NCBI GenBank assembly: GCA_964497615.1
Contig: CAZCEC010000007.1
Location: forward strand, 73,996 to 137,995
Source of the DNA: CAZCEC01 sp964497615
GTDB lineage: Bacteria > Chloroflexota > Anaerolineae > Anaerolineales > UBA6663
Direction of reading: 5' to 3'
Length of the DNA: 64,000 bases
Position 1 is the first letter of the stretch; each line of letters begins with the position of its first letter. The notes below the pieces were generated by a model, which made no database searches, was not told the origin of the DNA, and saw only the letters and a list, made by a program, of their open reading frames with translations. Below are positions 8,888-18,577 of the stretch, one piece after another. A program made the position numbers and the translations under genes.

Positions 8888-10336
8888 ATGTTGTCGCCAC
8901 CCATCGCCTCCGCACGAACCAGTCAGAAGCGTTTCGCGAGCATATTGGCGGCCGCCCTTTGCGTGTTGAGCCTGCTGGTGCTTGTGGAGCTGCCCAGGTC
9001 GTTACTTGTGAATCTGGGCTTTCTGGATCTGATGAAGTCCAGGCTGACTGCGCACTATCCCATTCGCGGGCCGGCTGTCTACGATGTTGCGGCCATCGGT
9101 GACCCGAGGCTGCTTGATCGGGCGAGCACAGAGTTTGACCTGGCAATGCGGATATACACCGGCGAACCACTGGCGCTGGCCGGTCTGGCATATGTGTATG
9201 CCGATGCAGACCGCATTACCGAGGCTATTCCGTTAGGGTTGGAGGCCTTGGAGATGGGTTACGCGCCGGTCTTGGGCAACTTGCTGCTGGGAAATCTATA
9301 CGCGGCCAGCGGGAACAGCACCCGGATTCGCCACTGGGAAGCTTCGGCTGGTCAAGATGCGGAGATCTGGATTCGTCTCTCGACACTCCTCTTTTCGCAG
9401 CGGGGCGAAACCAATGAGGACGGCCGATGGGAGGACGCCATTCGCGTGCTTGAGGATGGCCTCGCGAAGGTGCCGCTGACCGTTCCCGAGCGGATCAGAT
9501 TTCACATGCAGTTGTCGGATCAGTATGCCGTGGTGGGCGAGCCTGAGACGGGCCTTGGGCACGCCGAGCGCGCGGCGGGCCTGGACCCCGCCAACCGGGA
9601 GGCGCAAGGCTGGCTGGCCTGGTATTTGGATTACTATCTGGACGAAGATGCGCGCGCGCTCTCCGAGGCCCGCAAGGCGCTTGCGCTGGGGCCGGACTGG
9701 CGCGCCTACCTGGTCGTGGGCGACAGCGACCTGTCCGCCTGCCTGATTGCCTCTGCCATCGCCGCGTATGAGTCCGGGCTGCAAACCCCGACGCCGGGCG
9801 ACTGGCGGCGCGTCTACCTGTTGATTGGCCTGGGCCGGGCGCGCTGGGAGAACCATGAAGACCTGGCCGCCATCGAGGCGTGGCAATTGGCGGCCGCGTG
9901 GGAACCCAACTCGGTGGCCATCCGGCAACTGCTCGACCAGTCGCAATCCGGCAGCCTGCCGCGCCAGTGCGAGGCGCTCCTTCATGATTCAGCCCTACTC
10001 CGGATGGGTGTCTTATTCTGTCGGCCGGGCGGGGGTTCTCTTTCGGCGCGTTGCCCGCCTGTTGGGGTTGTCGCATATCACCCCTCTGGAACTGGGCCGG
10101 TGGGGCACCCTGGTGATCGTCGTGGTCCTGGTGACCATGCGGGTGTTCACCGAGACCTTGGGAGTGCTGCCGCGCTACCTGAATGGCGTCGAATTGGGGC
10201 TCATGCCGCTGCTGGCGGGGTACGTGCTCTTTGTTCGGGGCGCTCGCACCGGCCGCATATGGACTCTCAACATCGAGCTATGGCTGGCCATGTTTGGCGG
10301 GGTGTGGCTGCTGTCCTCGCTGCTCAATGCGGCTGA
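8888..10336 (+). CDS. Membrane-anchored TPR-like protein, 3' end probably frameshifted
   Basis: An N-terminal hydrophobic helix (about residues 16-42) is followed by repeated helix pairs with TPR-like Ala/Leu/Tyr spacing to about residue 365. It is a plausible scaffold for polymer assembly at the membrane. From about codon 366 the frame runs out of phase inside the next gene for 353 bases and turns into Gly/Arg/His-rich sequence typical of a non-coding frame. In frame 1 a TGA at 9985-9987 would overlap the next ATG as ATGA, exactly like the other gene joints here. A single-base indel near 9940-9980 is therefore likely, and the real protein probably ends at about 9987. Confidence 0.7.
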   Translation: MLSPPIASARTSQKRFASILAAALCVLSLLVLVELPRSLLVNLGFLDLMKSRLTAHYPIRGPAVYDVAAIGDPRLLDRASTEFDLAMRIYTGEPLALAGLAYVYADADRITEAIPLGLEALEMGYAPVLGNLLLGNLYAASGNSTRIRHWEASAGQDAEIWIRLSTLLFSQRGETNEDGRWEDAIRVLEDGLAKVPLTVPERIRFHMQLSDQYAVVGEPETGLGHAERAAGLDPANREAQGWLAWYLDYYLDEDARALSEARKALALGPDWRAYLVVGDSDLSACLIASAIAAYESGLQTPTPGDWRRVYLLIGLGRARWENHEDLAAIEAWQLAAAWEPNSVAIRQLLDQSQSGSLPRQCEALLHDSALLRMGVLFCRPGGGSLSARCPPVGVVAYHPSGTGPVGHPGDRRGPGDHAGVHRDLGSAAALPEWRRIGAHAAAGGVRALCSGRSHRPHMDSQHRAMAGHVWRGVAAVLAAQCG

Positions 10337-11456
10337 CATTCTGCCGGCCGCTGCCGTGCTGTTTATCGTGGGGCATGTCGCGCCGATCTTGTTCGCGCTT
10401 GCAATTGTGAACGTGGACCCTGGGCCGGCGTACGCGGCGCGGGTCTTTCGGCTGATGCGCGGCCTGGCGCTGGTGGGGGTGGTATTTGGACTCACGCAGG
10501 TGCCGGCGGTCGCGAGTGAACCAGATGCCGTTGTCCTGACCTTTGGTATCAACCAGAATCAGGCCGCGTTCTTCATGGCACTTGTGATGACCTGGCTGGC
10601 CGCACGGTGGTTCTGCGGCCTGGCCCACTGGGTGGATAAGGCGCTGCTGTTGGTGCTGGCGCCCCTGTTTTTTTTGGCCGGGTTCAAGATCCTGTGGGTC
10701 CTATATCCGCTTTCCATGATCATCGTCGTGGCGCTGGTGCTCGTCCGAAGGCTGCGCTTGTTAGCGCGCATCGCATTGCCGGCCGCCGTTTTGGCCGGCT
10801 TGGGCCTTGCCGTCGTCCGGTTCGTGCCCTATTCTGAAGTCTCCTTGTTCAATCGTTTTGCGACCTTTGACCCGTACGAACTGGGCAAGGTCCAGGTCTT
10901 GTTACGGATGAAGGACATCTGGTTTACCCGGCCGTGGGGGCCGCTCGTTGGCGTGGGGCCGGGCGCCTTTTCCAGCCAGGCCTTTACCACGTTTGCAGAC
11001 ATCCGGACAGGCGGTGGGATCGGTTACCTTTCTGACCGCGAAGTCAGCGGTTTCTACATGACCGAGACTGCCGAGCAGTATATGCTGCCCTACCTGCACT
11101 TGGGCCAGTATGCACTCGGGTCCAGCGTGGTTTCGCGGCCCACCGCCAGCATCATCTCCTTGCCGGCCGAGACGGGACTGTTCGGGTTCCTGGCCATGGC
11201 GGCGGTCTATGGCGCAACGTTGCTGCGGCTGCTGCGCGACGCGCGGCGGGCGGTCAGCCCGGAATCCTTGGCGTTGTCTCTGACGGCCGCTGTCTGTCTG
11301 CTAATGCTGCTGCAGATCGCCTTGCTGGACAACTACCTGGAAGTATCTCGGGTAACGTCCTTGGTCTGGTTGATGATTGGATTGGCGATTGGCCTATCCC
11401 GCAGTGATGGTGTGGCTGGGCCCAGGGCGGCAGGCGGCGAGCCGAGGCAGCCATGA
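9984..11456 (+). CDS. O-antigen ligase/polymerase-like polytopic membrane protein
   Basis: The protein has 490 residues with about twelve hydrophobic helices and a long extracytoplasmic segment around residues 290-400 containing PWGPLVGVGPGAFSS, a layout seen in Wzy/ligase-like proteins. The start MIQPYSGW was chosen because a GAGG motif precedes it. The upstream 53 codons of the same frame are Arg/Pro/Trp-rich and overlap the TPR gene. It is the second ligase-like protein of the locus (the other is at 4953). Which one polymerises and which one ligates cannot be told from sequence. GC content is lower than in its neighbours, which may mark a separate origin. Confidence 0.75.
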   Translation: MIQPYSGWVSYSVGRAGVLFRRVARLLGLSHITPLELGRWGTLVIVVVLVTMRVFTETLGVLPRYLNGVELGLMPLLAGYVLFVRGARTGRIWTLNIELWLAMFGGVWLLSSLLNAADILPAAAVLFIVGHVAPILFALAIVNVDPGPAYAARVFRLMRGLALVGVVFGLTQVPAVASEPDAVVLTFGINQNQAAFFMALVMTWLAARWFCGLAHWVDKALLLVLAPLFFLAGFKILWVLYPLSMIIVVALVLVRRLRLLARIALPAAVLAGLGLAVVRFVPYSEVSLFNRFATFDPYELGKVQVLLRMKDIWFTRPWGPLVGVGPGAFSSQAFTTFADIRTGGGIGYLSDREVSGFYMTETAEQYMLPYLHLGQYALGSSVVSRPTASIISLPAETGLFGFLAMAAVYGATLLRLLRDARRAVSPESLALSLTAAVCLLMLLQIALLDNYLEVSRVTSLVWLMIGLAIGLSRSDGVAGPRAAGGEPRQP

Positions 11457-11462
11457 TGAACG

Positions 11463-12293
11463 ATGGCATTGTCCATGACCGGGCGTAAGCCGCTCCCGGC
11501 GCGGGCCTGGTCGGCCGTGACCACGGTGACCGACGCGGCGCGGCTGTTGGGGTTGGATTGGGCCTCCGCCGCGACCCGCCCCTACTGGGACGCGGCGCGC
11601 TGGTCGCTGCGCACGCTTAAGTTTCAGGCGCATGCCCGATTGCGGGTCATGCCTCTGCCAGAGGTGGTGGAACGCCTGGCCCCGGGGCCGCTCGGCGCCG
11701 TCAGCCTGCCGCCGGCCAGCATCCGCACGGGCGGGGTGGGCAGCGCGGCGCACTACTACACGCTGGCGTCGCTGTGCCAGGCCCTGGCCCCGCGCACGGC
11801 GCTGGAGATCGGCACGTTCCTGGGCGTGGGTACACTGGCGTTGGCCCTGAACCTGCCCGCCGAGGGGCGCATTACCACAGTAGATTTGCCGGATGCAGTG
11901 GAAGCCAGCCAGGTGGATCGGCTGAACTCGACCGACCAGGGGTTGGTGAGCCGCTCACGCGGCCAGATCGGCGTGGCTTTCGCCGGCCACCCGGCGGCCG
12001 GGCGCATTACGCAGGTGCGGGCCGATTCCACGCGGGTTCGCTTTGCCGACCTGGTCCCGCAAGCCGGCCTAGTGGTGATTGACGGGGGGCACAGCGCGGC
12101 GGTGGTGCAGAGCGATACGGAGAATGCCCTGCAATGTCTGGCGCCCGAAGGCGCCATTGTGTGGGATGATTACTGGTGGTTCTATCCCGATGTCGTTCGT
12201 TATCTCGATCGGCTCAGCCAGCGCCTGCCGCTGGTGCGCATCGCCGACACCAACCTGGTGGTGCACTGCGCGCGATTGAGCGCCGGGCCCTAA
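11463..12293 (+). CDS. Class I SAM-dependent methyltransferase (Methyltransf_24 type)
   Basis: The product has 276 residues. About 90 poorly conserved residues lead into a SAM-binding core with ALEIGTFLGVGTLALAL (motif I) and ITTVDLPD (motif II). GLVVIDGGHSAAVVQSD and APEGAIVWDDYWW are the DxGH and WDD signatures of the Methyltransf_24 group. Proteins of this group modify sugars or small metabolites. The operon position suggests O- or C-methylation of the glycan. A second in-frame Met four codons in is an alternative start. Only six bases separate it from the preceding stop. Confidence 0.8.
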   Translation: MALSMTGRKPLPARAWSAVTTVTDAARLLGLDWASAATRPYWDAARWSLRTLKFQAHARLRVMPLPEVVERLAPGPLGAVSLPPASIRTGGVGSAAHYYTLASLCQALAPRTALEIGTFLGVGTLALALNLPAEGRITTVDLPDAVEASQVDRLNSTDQGLVSRSRGQIGVAFAGHPAAGRITQVRADSTRVRFADLVPQAGLVVIDGGHSAAVVQSDTENALQCLAPEGAIVWDDYWWFYPDVVRYLDRLSQRLPLVRIADTNLVVHCARLSAGP

Positions 12294-12300
12294 TCCTGCT

Positions 12301-13497
12301 ATGCGCATTGGCCTCGACACCCTGATCGAAGATCCGCGCCAGCCTAGCAGCGCCATTCATTACCTGAAACGGCTGAATGCAGCGCTGGCGGCGGCCGGGC
12401 CGGAGCACGAATTCTTTGTCTTCGTCAGCCCCGCCAACCGGGCACTGTTTACGACCCAAGCGCCCAACTTGCGCTACGTGTTGTGCGCGGCCTCCAACGA
12501 GAACATCCCGGCGCGCATCTTCAGTCAGCAGATACAATACCCGCTGCTAGCGCGGCGCCACCGGCTGGATGTGATCCATGCGCTCAATCAGATCCCGCTG
12601 CTGGCGCCATGCGCCACAGTAGTTAAGATCTGTACCCTGCATCACCATGAGCCGCAGCCGGACATTGTGGGTCTCGCGCCGCTCCCCTCGGTGTGGCAGG
12701 CGCTGCGTCGAGTGTATCGCAGGGTGATGCATGATGGATCGGCGCGCCGGGCCACGCTGGTCATGGCAAACTCGGAGGCCACGCGGCAAGGCATCCTCCG
12801 GTGGATGGGCGTGCCGGCTGAGCGGGTGCGCGTCGTATATGAGGCTGTAGACGACGCCTTTGGCGCGCTGGGGGACGCCGCGGCTGCGCGCGCTCATGTG
12901 CGCGATGCATTCGGGCAATCGCGCGACTACTTGCTGTATGTATCACAGCTATTCATACACAAGAACCCGGAGGGCGCGATTCGTGCTTTTGCCCGCCAAC
13001 GGGCACACTATGGTGATGACCTTGATCTCCTAATTGCCGGGGCAGACCAGGACGGGCGCGTCCCGGCGTTGACTGCTCTGGCCTGCGAGTTGGGCGTTGG
13101 CGACCGGGTACGGTTCCTGGGGCGCGTCCCCAAGGCGGACCTGATCCAGCTCTATGCCGGGGCGCGGGTGTTCTTCTATCCGTCATTCAGTGAGACCTTT
13201 GGCAAACCTTTGGTCGAAGCGATGCGGTCGGGCGTACCGGTGGTCACGGCGGCGGCGAGCAGTATGCCGGAGATCGTGGGGCCGGCCGGGCTGACGGCGG
13301 ACCCTGGCGACGACGAGGCGCTGGCCGAGGCCCTGCACCGGGCCGCCACCGACGAGGCCCTGCGTGCCGAACTGCTGGCGGGGGCCCGCACCCGGTCGCA
13401 GGATTTCTCCTGGGAGCGGACGGCGGCGGGCACGTTAGCCATGTGTGCGGATGCTGTCCGCCTGCACGCCGCACAGAATGGACACGGCCATGCTTGA
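12301..13497 (+). CDS. Family 4 glycosyltransferase (GT-B fold)
   Basis: The 398-residue protein has an N-terminal domain starting MRIGLDTLIED and a C-terminal Rossmann domain with YLLYVSQLFIHKNPEGAIRAF. It carries the donor-binding E-x7-E type motif in SFSETFGKPLVEAMRSGVPVV followed by SMPEIVGPAG, typical of GT4 retaining transferases. It adds a sugar to the lipid-linked repeat unit at the cytosolic face of the membrane. Donor and acceptor cannot be told from sequence. It lies seven bases after the methyltransferase, and its stop lies 8 bases inside the DUF362 gene. Confidence 0.88.
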   Translation: MRIGLDTLIEDPRQPSSAIHYLKRLNAALAAAGPEHEFFVFVSPANRALFTTQAPNLRYVLCAASNENIPARIFSQQIQYPLLARRHRLDVIHALNQIPLLAPCATVVKICTLHHHEPQPDIVGLAPLPSVWQALRRVYRRVMHDGSARRATLVMANSEATRQGILRWMGVPAERVRVVYEAVDDAFGALGDAAAARAHVRDAFGQSRDYLLYVSQLFIHKNPEGAIRAFARQRAHYGDDLDLLIAGADQDGRVPALTALACELGVGDRVRFLGRVPKADLIQLYAGARVFFYPSFSETFGKPLVEAMRSGVPVVTAAASSMPEIVGPAGLTADPGDDEALAEALHRAATDEALRAELLAGARTRSQDFSWERTAAGTLAMCADAVRLHAAQNGHGHA

Positions 13498-14983
13498 TCC
13501 GTTCGCGGCGCCGCTGGTGGCTGTGGCCCGCACGGAGGGCCGCTATCCTGCGGGCGCGCCGTTCCCTCCGCAGGAGGCTTACCCGGAGTGTCCGTTTCCA
13601 GCCGATCCGGCCGGCGCGCCCAACCCGGCCTACGCCGCCGTGCGGCTGGCGCTGCACCAACTGGAATTGGACCCCAGCCGCTTTGGCACGCCCGCCTGGA
13701 ACCCGCTGGGGGAGCTCATCCGCCCCGGCCAGACGGTGCTCCTCAAGCCCAACCTTATTCGGGAGGACCGCCTGGGACGGCCCGGGGAGTGGGAGCAGAT
13801 CATCACGCATGGCGCCGTGATCCGGGCGGTGATGGACTATGTGTCCATCGCACTGGCCGGGCGCGGGCGCACACTGGTGGCCGACGGCCCGCAAACCGAC
13901 TCGGACTTCGACCTGATCTGCCGCCGCCTCCAGCTGCGCGAGGTCGCGGCGCTCTACACTGGGCGCGGCCTGGCGGTGGACATCCTCGATTTGCGGCGCG
14001 ACCGCTGGCATATGCAGGGGGAGGTCATCGAACGGCGGGAGACCCTGCCTGGCGATCCGGCCGGCTACGTGGAGATCGACCTGGGCGCGCACAGCGCCTT
14101 CAGCAGCTATGGCCTAAACGGGCGCTTTTACGGCGCGGATTACGATGTGGCCGAGACCGCACGCTTTCACGGCGGGGGGCGGCATGCCTATGTCCTGTGC
14201 CGCAGCCCCATGCTGGCGGATGTCGTCATCAACCTGCCCAAGCTCAAGACGCACAAGAAGACGGGTGTCACCCTGAGCCTGAAGAACCTGGTGGGCATCA
14301 ATGGGTACCGGAATTGCCTGCCGCACCACACGCTGGGCACGCCCGGGGAGAGGGGAGACGAGTTCGACGTCAGCACCGGCGCGCATCGCCTCCAGAGCCG
14401 GGGCATTCAGACGTTCAAGCGGCTGCTGGTGGCGGCCCGGGGCAATGGCGGCGCCTGGGCGCGGCTGGTCAAGCGGATGGGCCGCGGTGTCTTTGGCGAC
14501 ACCGCGCACGTGGTGCGCTCCGGCAACTGGCACGGCAACGATACTGCCTGGCGCATGGTGCTGGATCTGAACCGGGCCTTCTTTCATTTCGATGCCGAGG
14601 GGCAGCGCCGGGCAGCGCCGCGCGGCTACTTCACGCTGGTAGATGGCATTGTGGCCGGTGAAGGCAACGGCCCGATGGAGGCCGACGCACGCCCGGCCGG
14701 CCTTGTGGCGGCAGGGTTCAACCCGCTGGCGGTGGATACAGTGTGCGCTGTGGTGATGGGCTTTGACCCAGCCCGGCTGCCGCTGCTGCGGGAGGGCTGG
14801 CGCGCGTCGGACCTTCCCCTGGCCCGCTTTGGCGCTGAGGCGGTGCGCTGCGCCTCGAACGTGGAGGGCTGGAATGGCAGCCTGGCCGATCTGGCCCAAG
14901 GCCCCTCGCTGGACTTTCGCCCGCACTTTGGCTGGCGCGGCCATATCGAGCGCGCGGCGCTGGCAGGTGCGACAGGGGGTTAG
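13490..14983 (+). CDS. DUF362-domain protein
   Basis: The protein has about 497 residues. Signatures of the DUF362 family are VLLKPNLIRED near residue 85, VVINLPKLKTHKKTGVTLSLKNLVG near 245-270, and a late VDGIVAGEGNGPMEA segment followed by NPLAVDTVCAVVMGFDP. The Lys/His-rich and Asn-rich motifs look like a conserved active or binding site, but no reaction is firmly established. It carries no ferredoxin cluster domain, unlike some relatives. The start at 13490 was chosen because upstream codons lie inside the GT gene. Placement directly before a CapK-like ligase and an oxidoreductase suggests a step in making an unusual sugar or acyl group. Confidence 0.8.
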   Translation: MLDPFAAPLVAVARTEGRYPAGAPFPPQEAYPECPFPADPAGAPNPAYAAVRLALHQLELDPSRFGTPAWNPLGELIRPGQTVLLKPNLIREDRLGRPGEWEQIITHGAVIRAVMDYVSIALAGRGRTLVADGPQTDSDFDLICRRLQLREVAALYTGRGLAVDILDLRRDRWHMQGEVIERRETLPGDPAGYVEIDLGAHSAFSSYGLNGRFYGADYDVAETARFHGGGRHAYVLCRSPMLADVVINLPKLKTHKKTGVTLSLKNLVGINGYRNCLPHHTLGTPGERGDEFDVSTGAHRLQSRGIQTFKRLLVAARGNGGAWARLVKRMGRGVFGDTAHVVRSGNWHGNDTAWRMVLDLNRAFFHFDAEGQRRAAPRGYFTLVDGIVAGEGNGPMEADARPAGLVAAGFNPLAVDTVCAVVMGFDPARLPLLREGWRASDLPLARFGAEAVRCASNVEGWNGSLADLAQGPSLDFRPHFGWRGHIERAALAGATGG

Positions 14984-14987
14984 GCGC

Positions 14988-16424
14988 ATGATCTATGACC
15001 ATCCGCTCATCGGCTGGGTCTATCGCCACAGCCCGCTGGCGGTTCAACATGCGCTGGTGTCGGCCTACGGCGGGCTGAAGTGGCTGGAGGAACATGGCGC
15101 GGTATTCCGCCGGTATGTCGAGGAGCTGGAGCGCACGCAGTGGTGGTCGCGGGCGGACCTGAAGGCGCTGCAAGAAGAGCGGCTGCGGGCGCTCATCGAG
15201 CATGCGTACGCCAACGTCCCCTACTACCGGCGCGTGATGGACGAGCGCAAGCTGACCCCCGCCGACATCCGTACGGACGGCGACCTGTACAAGCTGCCGC
15301 TGCTGACCAAACAGGACATCCGCCGGCACTGGGATGAACTGCGCGCCCGCAACGTGCCCAGCTGGCGCGTGACCCTGGGACGCACGGGCGGCACCACCGG
15401 CGTGCCGCTCAAGTTTGCGCTGGACACGGCGCGGGTGATCTTCGACCACGCCCTCATTCACCGGCATTGGTCGTGGGCGGGCTACCAGCCCGGCGATTGG
15501 CATGTGATCCTGCGCGGGCTGGTGCTGGTGCCGACCGACCGGGCCACCCGAGTCTATTGGCGCCATGATTGGGTCACCCGCCGCATCTACCTGTCGGGGT
15601 TTCACCTGTCGCGCGAGACAGTGCCGGTGTATGTGGAGCGCCTGCGGGCCTGGGCGCCAAAGATCCTGGCCGGCTACCCCTCCAACCTGTTTGCGCTGGC
15701 CCGGTTCATGGAAGCGGCCGACATGGTGGCGCCGGTGCCGGCCATCTTCACCTCGTCGGAAGTGGTTACGCCGCTGGAGCGGGCCGTGATCGAGAAGCAG
15801 TTCGCCGGCAAGGTGTGGGATCGTTACGGCACGGGCGAGCGGCTGGTGGTCAGCCAGCAGTGCGAGCACGGCCGCTACCATCAGAACGTGGAGTATGGGC
15901 TGCTGCAGGTGGACGATGAGCGCGGCGAGCCGTGCGCGCCGGGCGTGGACGGGCGGCTGATCCATACCGGTCTCACCAATCTATCCATGCCTTTGATCCG
16001 GTGTGTGATTGAGGATGTGGGCCGCACCCTGGACGAGACTTGCGCGTGCGGGCGCGGGCTGCCGCTGATGGGGCCGGTGCAGGGCCGCAAGGATGATGTG
16101 ATCCTCACCGCCGACGGCCGGCTGATGCCGCGGGCGGGGCTGGACCAGATTCACGAGTTCGTGGACAACCTGGAGCGCTGCCAGTTGGTGCAGGAGCGCC
16201 TGGGCGCGGTGACGGTGCGGGTGCTGCCGCGGCCCGGCTTTGGCGCCGACGACGAGGCCGAGCTGAAGCATCAGCTGGCCCGCCGGCTGGGACCGGGCAC
16301 CCTGATCAACGTGGAGTTGGTGGAGGCGCTCGAGTTGACGCCGACTGGCAAGGAGCGCTTTATCATCTCCAAGCTGAATGTGGATGAGGCGCTGGGCCTG
16401 CCGTTGGAGATTGAACGCGCATGA
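14988..16424 (+). CDS. CapK/PaaK-type AMP-forming adenylate ligase
   Basis: The product is about 478 residues. It has the adenylation P-loop TGGTTGVPLKF near residue 135. RYGTGERLVVSQQC and LIHTGLTNLSMPLIR occupy the places of the adenylate-binding and hinge motifs, and TGKERFIISK near the C-terminus contains the family's catalytic lysine region. The family includes phenylacetate-CoA ligase and CapK proteins of capsule loci. It may activate a carboxylic acid to modify the glycan or its precursor; the acid is unknown. The start ATG at 14988 follows the DUF362 stop by 4 bases. Its stop overlaps the next start (ATGA). Confidence 0.85.
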   Translation: MIYDHPLIGWVYRHSPLAVQHALVSAYGGLKWLEEHGAVFRRYVEELERTQWWSRADLKALQEERLRALIEHAYANVPYYRRVMDERKLTPADIRTDGDLYKLPLLTKQDIRRHWDELRARNVPSWRVTLGRTGGTTGVPLKFALDTARVIFDHALIHRHWSWAGYQPGDWHVILRGLVLVPTDRATRVYWRHDWVTRRIYLSGFHLSRETVPVYVERLRAWAPKILAGYPSNLFALARFMEAADMVAPVPAIFTSSEVVTPLERAVIEKQFAGKVWDRYGTGERLVVSQQCEHGRYHQNVEYGLLQVDDERGEPCAPGVDGRLIHTGLTNLSMPLIRCVIEDVGRTLDETCACGRGLPLMGPVQGRKDDVILTADGRLMPRAGLDQIHEFVDNLERCQLVQERLGAVTVRVLPRPGFGADDEAELKHQLARRLGPGTLINVELVEALELTPTGKERFIISKLNVDEALGLPLEIERA

Positions 16425-18577
16425 AACAAATCGTACAGACACAGCGCGACGGCAAGCTGCGGGTGGTGGAGACGCCTGCCCCCGCCCTGCGCCCCGGCGG
16501 CGTGCTGGTGCGCACGGCCTTCTCGCTCATCAGCGCCGGCACCGAGCGCGCCAAGGTGGAGGTCGCCCGTAAGAACCTGCTGGGCAAGGCGCTGGCCCGG
16601 CCGGACCAGGTGCGGCAGGTGCTGGCCGCCGCGCGCCAGAGCGGGCTGGCCGCCACCTACCAGAAGGTGCGCAGCCGCCTCGACGCGCTCAGCCCCCTGG
16701 GCTATTCGCTGGCCGGGGTGGTGACGGCGGTCGGCGCAAACGTGGACGATCTGGCGGTGGGCGACCGGGTGGCCTGCATGGGCGCGGGCTATGCCAACCA
16801 CGCCGAGGTGGTATTTGTGCCGCAGCGCCTGTGCGCGCGGCTGCCGGAGGGGGTGAGCTATCAGGCCGGCGCATTTGGCACCCTGGGCGCGATTGCGCTG
16901 CAGGGCCTGCGGCAGGCCGCCCCCGCCCTGGGCGAGACGGTGGGGGTGGTGGGGCTGGGGCTGCTGGGCTTGCTGACCGTGCAGATGCTGCGCGCCAACG
17001 GCTGCCGGGTGGTGGGCGTGGACGTGAACACCGCGCGCTGCGACCTGGCCCGCCAACTGGGCGCCGACGCCGCCGCGGCCCCGGACGATCCCGCACTGGA
17101 CGCGCTGGCCCGGCAGTTCAGCCCGGCCGGTCTGGATGCCGTGATCCTCACCGCCGCGACGGCCTCCAGCGCGCCCATCGAGCTGGCGGCGCGCCTGGCG
17201 CGCGACCGGGCCCGCATCGTGGTGGTGGGCGCGGTGGGGCTGCACGTGCCGCGCACGCCGTTCTACGACAAAGAATTGACTCTGCGGCTGTCGCGCTCCT
17301 ACGGGCCGGGCCGCTACGACCCGCGCTACGAGGAGCACGGCGTGGACTACCCCATTGGCTATGTGCGCTGGACCGAGGGCCGCAACCTGGCCGCCTTCCT
17401 CGACCTGCTGCGGGCGCGCCGGGTGGACACCGCCCCCCTGGCGACGCACACCTTCGCGCTCGACGACGCCGAGCGGGCCTATGCCCTTGTCACCGGCAAA
17501 ACACAGGAACCGTTCCTGGGCGTGCTGCTGGACTATGGCCTGCCGCCCGAAGGCGCGCCCGCGCCGGTGGCGGGCGGGGCCGTGCAAGTGCGGCCTGCCG
17601 CGCCCGATGGCGGGCGGGTGGGCGTGGCGCTGTTGGGGGCCGGCAGCTTCGCGCAGTCCATGCTCCTGCCGCACCTGGCCGGCCACGCCGGGGCGCGGCT
17701 GCGCGTGGTCGCCACCCCGTCCGGGCTGACGGCGCGCTCGGTGGCGGAGCGGGTGGGCTTTGAGACCGCCACGGCGGATATGCCGGCTGCCCTGGCCGAC
17801 CCGGCCGTGGGGCTGGTGGTGATCGCCTCGCGGCACGACAGCCACGCGGCGCTGGCCGCGGCGGCGCTGCGGGCCGGCAAGGCCGTGTTCGTAGAGAAGC
17901 CCCTGGCGCTCACCCCGGCCGAGTTGGCGGAGGTGGAAACCGCTTATGCGGCTTCACCGGCGCCGTTCCTGATGGTGGGCTTCAACCGGCGCTTTGCCCC
18001 GCTGGTGGGCGAACTGCGCCGGCACCTGGCTGGCGGCGAGCCGCTGTTATTACACTATCGCGTCAACGCGGGCTACATCCCGCTCGATCACTGGACGCAG
18101 GACCCGGCCATTGGCGGCGGGCGCATCCTGGGCGAGGTGTGCCACTTCGTGGACTTGCTGGCGTGCCTGGCGGGTGGGCCGGCGGTGAGTGTGCTGGCCC
18201 AGGCCGCGCCCGACGGCGGGCGGTACCGGCGTGACAATCTGACGGTGAGCCTGCGCTTCGCGGGCGGCAGCGTGGGTACGGTGCTGTACGCCGCCAACGG
18301 GGACCGCAGCCTGGGCAAGGAGCGATTGGAGGTCTTCGGCGGCGGGCGCGCGGCGGTGCTGGATGACTTTCACACCTTGCACCTGCACGCGGGCGGCAAG
18401 ACCCGCACCCGGCGGGCCGCGCCAGACAAGGGCCACGGCGCGGAGATGCGGGCCCTGGTGGACGCGGTGCGCGCCGGGCAGCCCTCGCCCGTGCCGTTCA
18501 GCGAGTCCGTCCACGCCACGCGGGTGACGTTTGCCATCCTGGAGTCCCTGGACACGGGCCGGGCCGTTGACCTGTAA
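16421..18577 (+). CDS. Bi-domain oxidoreductase: medium-chain dehydrogenase fused to Gfo/Idh/MocA dehydrogenase
   Basis: The protein has 718 residues in two enzymes. Residues 1-370 are a zinc-alcohol-dehydrogenase-like MDR domain with ALRPGGVLVRTAFSLISAGTER, GYSLAGVV and the nucleotide loop VVGLGLLGLLTVQML. Residues 395-718 are a Gfo/Idh/MocA domain with VALLGAGSFAQSMLLPHL, the VEKPLAL motif carrying its catalytic lysine, and GGRILGEVCHFVDLL. The same fusion is known from other capsule loci. It probably carries out linked oxidation and reduction of a nucleotide sugar, with intermediate passage between domains; this is inference. The stop/start overlap TAATG joins it to the toroid-fold gene, consistent with a shared pathway. 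Confidence 0.88.
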   Translation: MKQIVQTQRDGKLRVVETPAPALRPGGVLVRTAFSLISAGTERAKVEVARKNLLGKALARPDQVRQVLAAARQSGLAATYQKVRSRLDALSPLGYSLAGVVTAVGANVDDLAVGDRVACMGAGYANHAEVVFVPQRLCARLPEGVSYQAGAFGTLGAIALQGLRQAAPALGETVGVVGLGLLGLLTVQMLRANGCRVVGVDVNTARCDLARQLGADAAAAPDDPALDALARQFSPAGLDAVILTAATASSAPIELAARLARDRARIVVVGAVGLHVPRTPFYDKELTLRLSRSYGPGRYDPRYEEHGVDYPIGYVRWTEGRNLAAFLDLLRARRVDTAPLATHTFALDDAERAYALVTGKTQEPFLGVLLDYGLPPEGAPAPVAGGAVQVRPAAPDGGRVGVALLGAGSFAQSMLLPHLAGHAGARLRVVATPSGLTARSVAERVGFETATADMPAALADPAVGLVVIASRHDSHAALAAAALRAGKAVFVEKPLALTPAELAEVETAYAASPAPFLMVGFNRRFAPLVGELRRHLAGGEPLLLHYRVNAGYIPLDHWTQDPAIGGGRILGEVCHFVDLLACLAGGPAVSVLAQAAPDGGRYRRDNLTVSLRFAGGSVGTVLYAANGDRSLGKERLEVFGGGRAAVLDDFHTLHLHAGGKTRTRRAAPDKGHGAEMRALVDAVRAGQPSPVPFSESVHATRVTFAILESLDTGRAVDL

